DNA of 64,000 nt from an uncultured Oscillospiraceae bacterium (lineage in GTDB: Bacteria; Bacillota; Clostridia; Oscillospirales; Oscillospiraceae). Position numbers and translations under genes: made by a program. The stretch lies in contig CAKTXA010000005.1 of NCBI GenBank assembly GCA_934631005.1, forward strand, positions 27,930 through 91,929, read 5' to 3'. Under the pieces are notes generated by a model. That model made no database searches, was not told the DNA's origin, and saw only the letters and a program-made list of their open reading frames with translations. Shown here in pieces: positions 8,975 through 16,885 of the stretch (position 1 is its first letter; the number at the start of each line of letters is the position of its first letter).

Positions 8975-10710
8975 AAAAGACAGCCTCCAAGGGCACGCTC
9001 CTGCGTGTGTTAAAGCTGCTGCGCGGCAGCGGCTGGCAGCTCGTGCTGGCGCTCATTTTGTCGGCGGCGAATGTGGCGGGCACGCTCTATGTTCCCATCG
9101 CGGTCGGCCGCGCCATCGACTGCATCGTCGCCCCCGGGCAGGTGGATCTTGCCGCGGCGGCGCGGGCGCTGGCCGGTGCGGCGGCAGCTGCCGCGGGCGC
9201 GGCGGCGCTGCAGTGGTGCATCAGTGATCTTTTTAACCGCATGGCCTTTTCCGCCGTGCGCGATGTGCGCCGGCAGGCGTTCTCGAAGCTCCAGCGGCTG
9301 CCTCTGTCGTATCTGGACGCGCACCCGTCCGGCGATACGCTCAGCCGCATCATCGCCGACGCCGACCAGCTCTCGGACGGACTGGTGCTCGGTTTTTCGC
9401 AGTTCTTTACCGGCGTTCTGACCATCCTCTGCACGCTCGTCATCATGCTCCGCCTGAGCTGGCGCATCGCGCTGGTGGTCGTGCTGCTCACGCCGCTGTC
9501 GCTGTTCGCGGCAAAATTCATCACCGGGCGGACGAAAAAGCTCTTCACGGCGCAGTCGCGCCTGCGCGGGCAGCAGACGGCGTATCTCGAGGAGATGGTC
9601 GGCGAACAGAAGCTCGTCCGCGCGTTCGGCATGGAGCGGCGCGCCGCCGCCCGCTTTGACGAGGAAAACGACCGCCTGCGCGAAGCGTCCCTGCAGGCTA
9701 CGTTCTACTCCTCGCTCACGAACCCCGTCACGCGCTTTGTAAACGCCATGGTCTACGCGGGCGTGGCGCTCGTGGGCGCGCTGAGCGCCGCGGGCGGCGC
9801 GGTCACGGTGGGCACGCTCACGGTGTTCCTCAGCTACGCAAACCAGTATACGCGGCCCTTTAACGAAATTTCCGGCGTCATCGCGGAGCTTCAGAACGCG
9901 CTGGCCTGTGCCGCGCGGCTGTTTGAGCTGCTGGACGCGCCGGACGAGACGGCGGACACTAACGCGCAGCTCCCCGCGCCCGTGGCGGGCGGCGTGCAAC
10001 TGCGGGATGTGTCGTTCCGCTACGTGCCGGAGCGGCCGCTCATCGAGCATCTGCAGCTGGACGTGCAGCCCGGCCAGCGCGTGGCCATCGTCGGCCCCAC
10101 GGGCTGCGGCAAAACGACGCTCATCAACCTCCTCATGCGCTTTTACGACGTAAACGGCGGCGCGATCTGTGTGGACGGGACGGATATTTACACCGTCTCG
10201 CGCAAAAGCCTTCGCGCGCAGTACGGCATGGTGCTGCAGGAGACGTGGCTGTCGGGCGGGACGGTGCGCGAAAACCTCACCATGGGCGCGCCGGACGCGA
10301 CGGATGACGAGCTGCGGCAGGCCGCACAGGCGTGCTATGCCGACGAGTTCATCCGCAAGCTGCCGCAGGGGTATGACACGCCGCTTGCCGGGGGCGTGAG
10401 CCTGTCGCAGGGCCAGCGGCAGCTGCTGTGCATCACGCGCGTGATGCTGGCAAAGCCGCCCATGCTCATTCTGGACGAGGCCACCAGCTCCATCGACACG
10501 CGCACCGAGCGCAAGGTGCAGTCGGCCTTTGCCGCGCTCATGCAGGGCCGGACGAGCTTTATCGTGGCCCACCGCCTGTCCACCATCCGCGAAGCGGACG
10601 TCATCCTCGTCATGCGCGACGGCCACATCATCGAGCAGGGCAAGCACGACGAGCTGCTTGCCAAAAACGGCTTCTACGCCAAACTCTACAACAGCCAGTT
10701 CGAGACATAA
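8971..10710 (+). CDS. ABC exporter half-transporter, permease-ATPase fusion (catalytic partner)
   Basis: This 579-residue partner of the preceding gene is ATGA-coupled to it and has AAGGAGG 6-7 bases upstream. It has an N-terminal six-helix membrane domain, then a nucleotide-binding domain with Walker A GPTGCGKTTLINL, signature SLSQGQRQL, a complete Walker B MLILDEATSSID with catalytic Glu, and the switch His in FIVAHRLSTI. Because the canonical signature is altered here while the Glu and His are intact, the two proteins complement each other as a heterodimer. A bidirectional terminator follows. It may export a lipid, peptide or drug; nothing in the sequence fixes the cargo. Confidence 0.92.
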   Translation: MKKTASKGTLLRVLKLLRGSGWQLVLALILSAANVAGTLYVPIAVGRAIDCIVAPGQVDLAAAARALAGAAAAAAGAAALQWCISDLFNRMAFSAVRDVRRQAFSKLQRLPLSYLDAHPSGDTLSRIIADADQLSDGLVLGFSQFFTGVLTILCTLVIMLRLSWRIALVVVLLTPLSLFAAKFITGRTKKLFTAQSRLRGQQTAYLEEMVGEQKLVRAFGMERRAAARFDEENDRLREASLQATFYSSLTNPVTRFVNAMVYAGVALVGALSAAGGAVTVGTLTVFLSYANQYTRPFNEISGVIAELQNALACAARLFELLDAPDETADTNAQLPAPVAGGVQLRDVSFRYVPERPLIEHLQLDVQPGQRVAIVGPTGCGKTTLINLLMRFYDVNGGAICVDGTDIYTVSRKSLRAQYGMVLQETWLSGGTVRENLTMGAPDATDDELRQAAQACYADEFIRKLPQGYDTPLAGGVSLSQGQRQLLCITRVMLAKPPMLILDEATSSIDTRTERKVQSAFAALMQGRTSFIVAHRLSTIREADVILVMRDGHIIEQGKHDELLAKNGFYAKLYNSQFET

Positions 10711-10746
10711 AAAACGTGCCTGCCAAGTATGGCAGGCACATTTTTA
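10709..10746. terminator. Bidirectional terminator between convergent genes
   Basis: A 10-bp perfect stem (10716-10725 with 10730-10739, GTGCCTGCCA) with loop AGTA has a T run on the plus side (ATTTTTAT) and TTTTTTAT on the minus side. It serves both the exporter operon and the ABC-2 operon reading towards it. Confidence 0.85.
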
Positions 10747-10792
10747 TACGCTCACAGGCCGACTTTTCAGCCGCGGGCACGTTTTTTTGCGC

Positions 10793-11437
10793 TCAGAGGT
10801 CGGCTTTTTCGAATCTGGCGGCGGAAATCTTCGCGGCCAGAACGGTCAGTCCGGCGTAGATCGCCAGACCGCCGAGCAGCACCGGCAGCTGCTGCAGCTG
10901 GCCTGCGATGTCGTAGCGCTCGCAGACCGTTTTCATATACGGCACGATGTGCTCCAGCACCTCCAGCACGCAGATGCCCAAAAACATCACGATGCTCGAG
11001 AGGACGAACGGCTTTCCGAGGTCGTAGCCGTTTTTGTAGTGCATGGGCAGGAACACAAGGTTGAACGCGCCCAGCAGCACCGCGCCGAAGCCGAGGAACG
11101 CGCAGTTGGCCTCGATGCCGACGGCGTTCTGGATGCCGTAGCCCGCGCGGATGCACAGAAACGGCACGCAGCACAGCAGCTGCAAAAGCTCCAGTTGCGC
11201 CACGGTCCACACGCGGGCATACACCATCTGCCGCTTGCCGACCGGCAGCAGGAGCATATAGCTGACGTCGCGATTCTCCCGCGCCGACTGGAAAAACAGG
11301 AAAATGCCGAGCGTGGTGTAGAAAAACGTCACATAATACGGATAGCTCGGCACGAGCACCAGCGCGCTCAGCGCCAGAAACACCAGCGGCACCGGCGTCA
11401 TCGCGAGCTTCCATTCCTTTTGCATCAGAGCCTTCAT
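10793..11437 (-). CDS. ABC-2 type permease subunit
   Basis: The protein has 214 residues and about six hydrophobic segments, for example PLVFLALSALVLVPSYPYYV near the N-terminus and LPVLLGGLAIYAGLTVLAA near the C-terminus. It starts MKALMQKEWKLA, as is typical of ABC-2 permeases of the YtrC/D and BcrB type in Firmicutes. ATG 11437 overlaps the stop of the ATPase gene as ATGA, so the two are coupled partners. The 3' end faces the bidirectional terminator. The regulator-ATPase-permease order suggests a small export system that answers to envelope stress or antibiotics. This is context only. Confidence 0.8.
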   Translation of the reverse strand: MKALMQKEWKLAMTPVPLVFLALSALVLVPSYPYYVTFFYTTLGIFLFFQSARENRDVSYMLLLPVGKRQMVYARVWTVAQLELLQLLCCVPFLCIRAGYGIQNAVGIEANCAFLGFGAVLLGAFNLVFLPMHYKNGYDLGKPFVLSSIVMFLGICVLEVLEHIVPYMKTVCERYDIAGQLQQLPVLLGGLAIYAGLTVLAAKISAARFEKADL

Positions 11438-12282
11438 GCCTCCGCCTCCCGTTCCAGAAATACCATCAGCTCTTCAAGCGTGGCCGGGCGCACGGCGCAG
11501 CCTGCCGCCGCGGCGGCGCCCTGCGCGGGCAGCAGGCCCTCAAATTCGCCCCGGTGCTCGCGGCAGCCGGTCATCGCGGCGTCCAGCGCCGCCGTGCGCT
11601 GCGCGGACGGGCCCTTTACCACGCGCCACTGCGCGAGAAGATCTTCCCGTGTGCCGCCCAGCCGCACGCGGCCGTTTTGCAGATACGTGATGGTGTCGGC
11701 GCATTTTTCAAGGTCGGACGTGATGTGCGTGGAAAACAGGATGGCCGTGCCGCGCTCCGCGAGCGTCAAAAACAGCTCCAGCAGATCGTCGCGCGAGACG
11801 GGGTCCAGCCCCGACGTCGGCTCATCCAGGATCAGCAGCTCCGCCCGGTGCGACAGCGCCAGCGCCAGCTGGAACTTCACCTTCATGCCCTCCGACAGCT
11901 CGCTCACGCGCTTATTTTCGTCCAGCGAGAACCTGCGCAGGCAGTCGCGGTACGCCGCCTCGTCCCAGTCCGGGTAGAACGCGCGCGTCACGGCCGCCAG
12001 CTGCCGCAGGCGCTTTTTGGGGTAATACCCCGCCGTGCCGGACACATAGCCGAGCTTTTTGCGGATGTCCAGCTCGTGCGTGTCCATGTCCATGCCGAGC
12101 AGCGTGATCTTGCCTGCGTCGGGGTGCACGATGTGCAGCAGCGACTTGAGCGTGGTCGTTTTGCCCGCGCCGTTGCGCCCGATCAGTCCCATGATCGTGC
12201 CGGGCTGCATGGAAAACGAGACGTTTTCCAGCGAAAACGCGGGGTAGCGCTTGCAAAGCCCCTCAACCTTCAGAATTTCCAT
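11434..12282 (-). CDS. ABC transporter ATP-binding protein
   Basis: The protein has 282 residues with a single nucleotide-binding domain. Walker A is GLIGRNGAGKTTTLKSLL, the signature SELSEGMKVKFQLALAL is a changed LSGGQ (LSEGM), as is usual for YtrB-like ATPases, Walker B is LLILDEPTSGLD, and the switch His lies in FSTHITSDLEKCAD. About 60 residues follow the core and are variable. Its start overlaps the end of the AbrB-type regulator by 20 bases, and its stop overlaps the permease start. It drives the ABC-2 permease encoded next. Confidence 0.9.
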   Translation of the reverse strand: MEILKVEGLCKRYPAFSLENVSFSMQPGTIMGLIGRNGAGKTTTLKSLLHIVHPDAGKITLLGMDMDTHELDIRKKLGYVSGTAGYYPKKRLRQLAAVTRAFYPDWDEAAYRDCLRRFSLDENKRVSELSEGMKVKFQLALALSHRAELLILDEPTSGLDPVSRDDLLELFLTLAERGTAILFSTHITSDLEKCADTITYLQNGRVRLGGTREDLLAQWRVVKGPSAQRTAALDAAMTGCREHRGEFEGLLPAQGAAAAAGCAVRPATLEELMVFLEREAEA

Positions 12283-12499
12283 CGTCCTGCTCCTTTGCCA
12301 TGTCCCACAGCCGCTCCGGCGCGGCGAGCGAGGCCTCGCTCACCAGCGCGATGCCGCGCTTTTTGTCGGCCATCAGCAGCAGCTGATCGCCCGGCTGAAT
12401 GCCGAACAGCTCCCGCGCCCCCTTGGGGATCACGATCTGCCCCTTTTCGCCGACTTTGACGATGCTTAAAAATTTGCCCTTCGGATATTGCAGTGCCAT
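12263..12499 (-). CDS. AbrB/MazE/SpoVT-type DNA-binding regulator
   Basis: The 78-residue protein has a swapped-hairpin DNA-binding domain at residues 10-52. VKVGEKGQIVIPKGARELF and IQPGDQLLLMADKKRGIALV match the AbrB/SpoVT pattern. The short C-terminal tail is charged and ends DDGNSEG. It is the first gene of a regulator-ATPase-permease operon. Two copies of the octamer AGTATAAC lie in its promoter, so autoregulation is likely. It could alternatively be an orphan antitoxin, but no toxin gene is next to it. Confidence 0.88.
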   Translation of the reverse strand: MALQYPKGKFLSIVKVGEKGQIVIPKGARELFGIQPGDQLLLMADKKRGIALVSEASLAAPERLWDMAKEQDDGNSEG

Positions 12500-12523
12500 A
12501 GAATGCCCTCCAATCGTGTGAAC

Positions 12524-12570
12524 AGTATAACTTTTCCTACATAGTATAACACCGCCTACGAAAAAGTCAA
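12524..12570 (-). promoter_or_regulatory. Promoter with duplicated octamer before the AbrB-ABC operon
   Basis: On the minus strand TTGACT (12565-12570) and TATACT (12543-12548) are 16 bases apart. The octamer GTTATACT occurs twice with a 19-base period (12543-12550 and 12524-12531); the first copy covers the -10 box. This arrangement suits a regulator binding two helical turns apart, probably the AbrB-type protein itself. Confidence 0.6.
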
Positions 12571-12579
12571 GCGCCGCAC

Positions 12580-12610
12580 AAAAAATCGCGGCAGACCGAG
12601 GTCTGCCGCG
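12580..12610 (-). terminator. Terminator of the stalk-domain protein gene
   Basis: An 11-bp perfect stem (12587-12597 with 12600-12610, CGCGGCAGACC) is followed on the minus strand by GATTTTTTG. It lies 44 bases past the stop of the gene at 12654. Confidence 0.75.
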
Positions 12611-12653
12611 AAGCGGTTTTCACTTTTTCAAGCGTGCCAAAATTTCTGGTGCG

Positions 12654-13715
12654 CTATTCGATGGGCGACGTTTCGCGCAGAAGCTGCGGCGCCGCGCCCA
12701 CGTAGTCCAGATCATCCAGCACGCCGGCAAGGTCGCCGGCGCAGACGAACAGGCGCTGCGCCTGCGGCTGCTCCACCAGCTCCGTCGCGCTCTGCTCGCC
12801 CGTGGGGCGGGTGAAGACGCGATAGCCTGTGACGCCCTGCGCCTGTTCGGCGGTGAGCAGGGCGAGCACCGTTTTTGTGTGCAGCACGGCGGCAAGGGCG
12901 CTATTTGCTTCGTGCAGCGCCGCCGCCACGTCCGGCGTGCCGTCCTCCACGCTCAGCCCCAGCGTGTGCCCCGCCGCGAGGATGCGGCAGGCGAGCAGCG
13001 GGTCGGCCTCCAGCTCCGCCGCCGTCAGGAAAAACGCCGCGGTCAGCTCCCGCTCCCGCAAAAGCTCCAGCGCGCTCTCCATCTGCGCCGCGTTCGTGAT
13101 GGCCAGATACACCGGCACCAGCTCCTGCGGCTCGTCGTCCTCCGGCGTCTGCGGGCGCGGATCGGCCTGCGTGCCGCCGCCGGGCGTCTGCTCCTGTTCA
13201 TGGGTCTGGATGCGGTAGGCGATCAGGTTTTCGGCCTTCTGCAAGAACATCTCGTCGTCGTAAATTTCGCTCCCCGTCGTAAAGCGCAGCACGGGGCAGC
13301 CGCTCTGGCTGGTGAGCATACTGTAGCTCAGCCCAAAATGTCCCGCGCACACCGCGAGCGGAATGTACAGAAGCCCGCTCTTGTAGATCGTGAGCGCGTC
13401 GCTGACATTGCCGTTTTCGTCGGTCATCTGGTCCTTGTCGATGTCAAAGACGAGGCGCTTGGCGCGCGTAAAGAGCACGAGCGTCTGCTCCGATGCGTTA
13501 TACGCCTGCGCCACGCCGCCCGGCGCGGCGTCAAACACGGTGTAGGGCACATACAGGCCTGTGGCCGCGTAGTGCGGCTTGGCGCCCACGATGGTGAGGG
13601 GGATGGAGTCGTTCACGGCCACGAAAAACAGATCGTCCGCCGCCCCGGCCGCGGGCAGCGTCAGCCCCAGCAGCAGCAAAAGCGCCAGCGCGCCCGCAAG
13701 CAGCCGTTTTTTCAT
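12654..13715 (-). CDS. Secreted stalk-domain protein with a degenerate deacetylase-like C-terminal region
   Basis: The protein has 353 residues. Residues 1-25 (KKRLLAGALALLLLLGLTLP) are a signal peptide. Residues ~30-150 resemble the copper-amine-oxidase-N/stalk domain found on clostridial wall proteins (VNDSIPLTIVGAKPHYAATG ... LYIPLAVCAGHFGLSY). A Pro/Glu/Asp-rich linker (~175-205) follows. The C-terminal half (ITNAAQMESALELLRERELT, AAGHTLGLSVEDG) has the outline of a NodB/polysaccharide-deacetylase fold but lacks the metal-binding Asp-Asp and His-x-x-x-His motifs, so it is probably not catalytic. The start at 13715 has AAGGGGG upstream. The function is unknown. Confidence 0.7.
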   Translation of the reverse strand: MKKRLLAGALALLLLLGLTLPAAGAADDLFFVAVNDSIPLTIVGAKPHYAATGLYVPYTVFDAAPGGVAQAYNASEQTLVLFTRAKRLVFDIDKDQMTDENGNVSDALTIYKSGLLYIPLAVCAGHFGLSYSMLTSQSGCPVLRFTTGSEIYDDEMFLQKAENLIAYRIQTHEQEQTPGGGTQADPRPQTPEDDEPQELVPVYLAITNAAQMESALELLRERELTAAFFLTAAELEADPLLACRILAAGHTLGLSVEDGTPDVAAALHEANSALAAVLHTKTVLALLTAEQAQGVTGYRVFTRPTGEQSATELVEQPQAQRLFVCAGDLAGVLDDLDYVGAAPQLLRETSPIE

Positions 13716-13777
13716 ACGATCACGCCCCCTTTCCGTAGCTTTTGACCATTCTACCACAAAAAAACGTCCGCTTCAAG

Positions 13778-13806
13778 TTGCCGCGCGGCACGGAGTATGG
13801 TATACT
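13778..13806 (+). promoter_or_regulatory. Promoter of the dCMP deaminase gene
   Basis: TTGCCG (13778-13783) and TATACT (13801-13806) are 17 bases apart and 30 bases upstream of the start codon. Confidence 0.65.
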
Positions 13807-13835
13807 GAAAAAAACGTCTTTTCGGGAGGGGCACC

Positions 13836-14324
13836 ATGCAGAGGATCGAAAAGGAAAACTACTATCTGGACATCGCGCAGACCGTGCTGGAGCGTTCGAC
13901 GTGCCTGCGCCGCTGCTACGGGGCGATCATCGTGCAGAACGATGAGATCGTGGCCACCGGCTACAACGGCGCGCCGCGCGGCCGCAAAAACTGCTGCGAT
14001 CTCGGCTACTGTATGCGCGAAAAGCTGCAGGTCCCGCGCGGCGAGCGCTATGAGCTCTGCCGCAGCGTGCACGCCGAGGCCAACGCCATCATCTCCGCCT
14101 CCCGCCGGGAGTGCATCGGCGCGACCATCTACCTCGTCGGCAAGGAGGCCGCCACGGGCAAGATCCTCGGCGACGCCACGTCGTGCTCCATGTGCCGCCG
14201 CATGATCATCAACGCCGGCATCGACCGCGTGGTCATCCGCAATACGGAGACGGAATTTTCCGTCGTCCCCGTCCAAAGCTGGATCGACGAGGATGATTCC
14301 ATCGCTGAAGCGTGTCAAAAATAA
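13836..14324 (+). CDS. Deoxycytidylate (dCMP) deaminase, ComEB-type
   Basis: This 162-residue zinc enzyme turns dCMP into dUMP for thymidylate synthesis. The zinc and catalytic motifs are SVHAEANAI (His ligand and proton-shuttling Glu) and SCSMCRRMIINAGI (paired Cys ligands). GYNGAPRG and the extra Cys/His-rich insert (KNCCDLGYCMREK) are typical of the ComEB/dCMP family, which binds a second zinc. The ribosome site is GGGAGGGG before ATG. It stands alone with its own promoter and a hairpin overlapping its stop codon. Confidence 0.92.
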   Translation: MQRIEKENYYLDIAQTVLERSTCLRRCYGAIIVQNDEIVATGYNGAPRGRKNCCDLGYCMREKLQVPRGERYELCRSVHAEANAIISASRRECIGATIYLVGKEAATGKILGDATSCSMCRRMIINAGIDRVVIRNTETEFSVVPVQSWIDEDDSIAEACQK

Positions 14325-14516
14325 ATTTTTGACACGCTTTCAAACGAAACCCGCTTCGCTGGGCTTTCGTTTGAGAAGGCTTGCAGCCTGCGCGCGCATA
14401 ATTTGTGTGCCTGCGGCACACAAATTCCACACTTACAGGCTGAGTTGTATTTTTGCCGACGTACACGCCGCCGGCAAAAATGATCCGAATTTTATTTTGC
14501 GCCTGCGGGCGCAAAA
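14308..14516. repeat. Run of five strong hairpins after the dCMP deaminase gene
   Basis: Five separate inverted repeats lie in 210 bases: 14308-14321/14326-14339 (overlapping the stop codon, ending in Ts, so it may be the terminator), 14341-14352/14361-14373, 14400-14411/14415-14426, 14450-14458/14472-14480 and 14495-14503/14508-14516. Stems are 9-14 bp, mostly perfect, with small loops. Several begin with T/A-rich outer pairs and have GC-rich tips. No gene fits in this stretch. Confidence 0.75.
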
Positions 14517-14600
14517 CTCTGCGAGGCTTAGCCGATGAGGTATAACGCCTGGCAGCAGCGGTGATACTCTCCATAAACGGCAAGGTTTGGAGGGATGTTC

Positions 14601-14861
14601 ATGGTCAAGGGCGTGACCCGGCAGGTGGTCATGGTGCGCGCGGCGGACAGCGACCTGTTTGAGCAGGCGATCTTTCTCATCCGCGCGGACGCCGCGGAAA
14701 AGGGCGGCGTGACGGAGCAGACGCTCCTGCGGCAGGCCAAGCAGGCGGCGGAGCGCTACACCGGCGGCTGCCTTGCGGCCGGACGCCGCACAAGGCTCCT
14801 GTACGCGCTCCTCGGCGCCGCCGCCACAGGACTGGTCTGGCTGCTGACAGCCGTGCTTTAA
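14601..14861 (+). CDS. Small tail-anchored protein of unknown function
   Basis: The protein has 86 residues. The N-terminal 60 are soluble and charged (KGVTRQVVMVRAADSDLFEQ..., then a Lys/Ala/Arg-rich helix TLLRQAKQAAERY). The last ~22 residues form one membrane helix (LLYALLGAAATGLVWLLTAV), giving a tail-anchored layout. ATG 14601 is preferred over ATG 14595 because GGAGGG directly touches the earlier ATG and sits 6 bases before the later one. I do not recognise the family beyond a feeling that similar short proteins occur in related clostridia. A strong terminator follows. Confidence 0.7.
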   Translation: MVKGVTRQVVMVRAADSDLFEQAIFLIRADAAEKGGVTEQTLLRQAKQAAERYTGGCLAAGRRTRLLYALLGAAATGLVWLLTAVL

Positions 14862-14871
14862 GGAAGAAGCG

Positions 14872-14914
14872 ACCGGGAATTTGCCGCATTTCGGCAAATT
14901 CCCGGTTTTTCTTG
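14872..14914 (+). terminator. Rho-independent terminator
   Basis: A 15-bp perfect stem (14872-14886 with 14892-14906) with a 5-base loop is followed by TTTTTCTTG. It starts 10 bases after the stop of the 86-residue gene. Confidence 0.92.
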
Positions 14915-14940
14915 TGTGCGGAACAGAAATGTGATATAGT
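14912..14940 (+). promoter_or_regulatory. Promoter of the dusB operon
   Basis: TTGTGT (14912-14917) and TATAGT (14935-14940) are 17 bases apart, directly after the terminator and 30 bases upstream of the dusB start. Confidence 0.6.
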
Positions 14941-14970
14941 AGCTGTAATAAACAGTTCGGAGTAGGTAAC

Positions 14971-15936
14971 ATGCAGATTGGACCTCTGAATATCGCGGGC
15001 GACCTGGTGCTCGCGCCCATGGCGGGCGTGACGGACTGGGCGTTCCGCACCGTCTGCGCGCAGCTCGGCGCGGCGGTCACGGTGACGGAGATGGTCTCGT
15101 CCCGCGCGCTGGTGTACCACGACAAAAAAAGCCTGCGCCTGCTGCGCAAAACGCCCGCGGGGCTCTGCGGGGCGCAGCTGTTCGGCAGCGACCCCGCCGT
15201 GATGGCGGACGCCGCCGGCCTTGCTCTGGAGGCCTCCGGCGCGGATTTTATCGACCTCAACATGGGCTGCCCCATGCCGAAGATCGTCGGCAACGGCGAC
15301 GGCTGCGCCCTCATGCGCGACGAAGCGCTCGCGGCGCAGATCGTTGAAGCGGTGTGCCGGGCGGTAAGCGTGCCTGTCACGGTCAAGATGCGCACGGGCT
15401 GGGACAAGGGCAGCGTCAACTGCGTGCGTCTTGCGCAGGCGGTGGAGGCCGCCGGAGCGGCGGCGGTGACCGTCCACGGGCGGACAAAGTCGATGCTCTA
15501 CTCCGGCACCGCCGACTGGGACACCATCCGCACCGTCGTGGAGGCGGTCAAGATCCCCATCATCGCCAACGGCGACGTGTTCGATGAGACCGCCGCCCTG
15601 CGCTGCAAAGCGCGCACCGGCGCGGCGGGGTACATGATCGGCCGCGCCGCGTTCGGCGACCCGTGGATCTTCCAGCGCGTGCAGGCGGCTCTGCGCGGCG
15701 AAGAAGCGCCCGCGCGCCTGCCGCTGCGTGAGCGGATGGACACGGCGCTGCGCCAGATCGAGCTGGCGGCGGCGGACAAGGGCGAGCACATCGCGTGCCT
15801 GGAGGCGCGCAAGCATCTGGCCTGGTACCTGCGCGGCGTGGCGTACAGCGGGTATTATAAAGAAAAAATCTCCGCGATCTCGACCATGGACGAGGTGCGG
15901 GCCATCATAAACGGCATCCAACGTGACCTGAAGTGA
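14971..15936 (+). CDS. dusB: tRNA-dihydrouridine synthase, DusB type
   Basis: This 321-residue FMN enzyme reduces uridines in the D-loop of tRNA. APMAGVTDWAFR is the N-terminal FMN-binding signature. DLNMGCPMPKIVGNGDGCAL carries the catalytic Cys (GCP) and is typical of the DusB branch. VTVHGRTKSMLYSG and ANGDVFD follow, with GYMIGRAAFGDPWIF at the end of the barrel and a C-terminal helical tRNA-binding domain of ~80 residues. It is the first gene of a run of three on the plus strand that ends before the tRNA gene. Confidence 0.95.
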   Translation: MQIGPLNIAGDLVLAPMAGVTDWAFRTVCAQLGAAVTVTEMVSSRALVYHDKKSLRLLRKTPAGLCGAQLFGSDPAVMADAAGLALEASGADFIDLNMGCPMPKIVGNGDGCALMRDEALAAQIVEAVCRAVSVPVTVKMRTGWDKGSVNCVRLAQAVEAAGAAAVTVHGRTKSMLYSGTADWDTIRTVVEAVKIPIIANGDVFDETAALRCKARTGAAGYMIGRAAFGDPWIFQRVQAALRGEEAPARLPLRERMDTALRQIELAAADKGEHIACLEARKHLAWYLRGVAYSGYYKEKISAISTMDEVRAIINGIQRDLK

Positions 15937-15957
15937 GGAAAGGAACGGTCTGAAACT

Positions 15958-16863
15958 ATGAGTGAACAGAATTTCAAAACAGTCGTCTGCCCTGAGTGCG
16001 GCGCCGAGCTGCAGATCCCGCAGCAGCTGACGGAGTATTCGTGTATGTACTGCGGCGCGCGCCTGCATGAGAGCGCCCCGCAGCCGCTGGACGAGGCGGC
16101 GGAGGCGGACTTTGAGGCCGTCTGCGCGGCGCTCATCTCCTGCGTGACGGACTATCCCGACTATAACCAGAAGATCACGCGCGACCTGTACGCGCCGTCG
16201 TTCGACGCCTACCGCGCGGGCTGCGCGCCCGTCATCGAGCGGCTGAACGCCGCCGCGCGCACCGACAAGCAGATCGCCGCCGCGGCCGACCGCCTGCTGG
16301 ACGATCTCGCCGCCGCGTGGGACACGCAGAAAAGCAAGACCGCCCGCCAGCACCGCATGACGGACGACAAGATCATCGTGGCCATCTTCCTCGTGCCGAT
16401 GGTGCGGATGCTGGAGCTGCCCGTGAGCGAGCCGTTCTGCAAGGCCCTGCAGGAAAAATGGTGCGAGCGCTACCCCAAGGACCCGTTCTTCCTCGGCAGC
16501 TATGACTCCATCGCCGGCGGCTTCCGCAAAAAGTTCCTCGGCCTGTGCTTCATCACCACGGCCGTCTGCCAGTCGCGCGGCCTGCCGGATGACTGCGCCG
16601 AGCTCACCGCCTTCCGCGCCTTCCGCGACGGCTATCTCAAGACCTGCCCCGACGGTGCGGCGCTCATCGACGAGTATTACAACATCGCGCCCGGCATCGT
16701 CGCCTGCATCGACATCTGCGGCGACCGCAGCGCGCGCTATGACGCCATCCGTGAGGAATATCTTGACCCCTGCTACCGTGACCTGCAGGCCGGGCGGCTG
16801 GAGCGCTGCAAAAACCGCTATGTGCGCATGGTGCGCGCGCTGGAGAAGGAGTATTTGAGCTGA
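15958..16863 (+). CDS. Zinc-ribbon protein with a CFI-box-like C-terminal region
   Basis: The protein has 301 residues. Residues 8-35 form a zinc ribbon (CPECGAEL ... CMYCGARL, CxxC-x17-CxxC). The middle is a helical region with no known motif. CFITTAVCQSRGLPDDCAEL followed by AFRAFRDGYL (residues ~197-225) matches the CFI-box pattern (Cys-Phe-Ile-x-Thr-Ala...Cys ... Asp-Asp-Cys), a Cys-based motif of unknown role found in many uncharacterised bacterial proteins. No signal peptide is present. It lies 21 bases after dusB with a good ribosome site, so it is probably co-transcribed. Confidence 0.7.
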   Translation: MSEQNFKTVVCPECGAELQIPQQLTEYSCMYCGARLHESAPQPLDEAAEADFEAVCAALISCVTDYPDYNQKITRDLYAPSFDAYRAGCAPVIERLNAAARTDKQIAAAADRLLDDLAAAWDTQKSKTARQHRMTDDKIIVAIFLVPMVRMLELPVSEPFCKALQEKWCERYPKDPFFLGSYDSIAGGFRKKFLGLCFITTAVCQSRGLPDDCAELTAFRAFRDGYLKTCPDGAALIDEYYNIAPGIVACIDICGDRSARYDAIREEYLDPCYRDLQAGRLERCKNRYVRMVRALEKEYLS

Positions 16864-16885
16864 GCGCCAAAAGGAGGGCACGCAG

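Noticed and set aside
7439..10647. Two long minus-strand frames opposite the exporter genes
   Set aside because: Composition is His/Arg/Glu-rich without domains, and the plus-strand genes are unmistakable.
14308..14516. A CRISPR array
   Set aside because: The repeated structures are different palindromes of unequal length, without a common repeat or spacers, and no cas genes are near.
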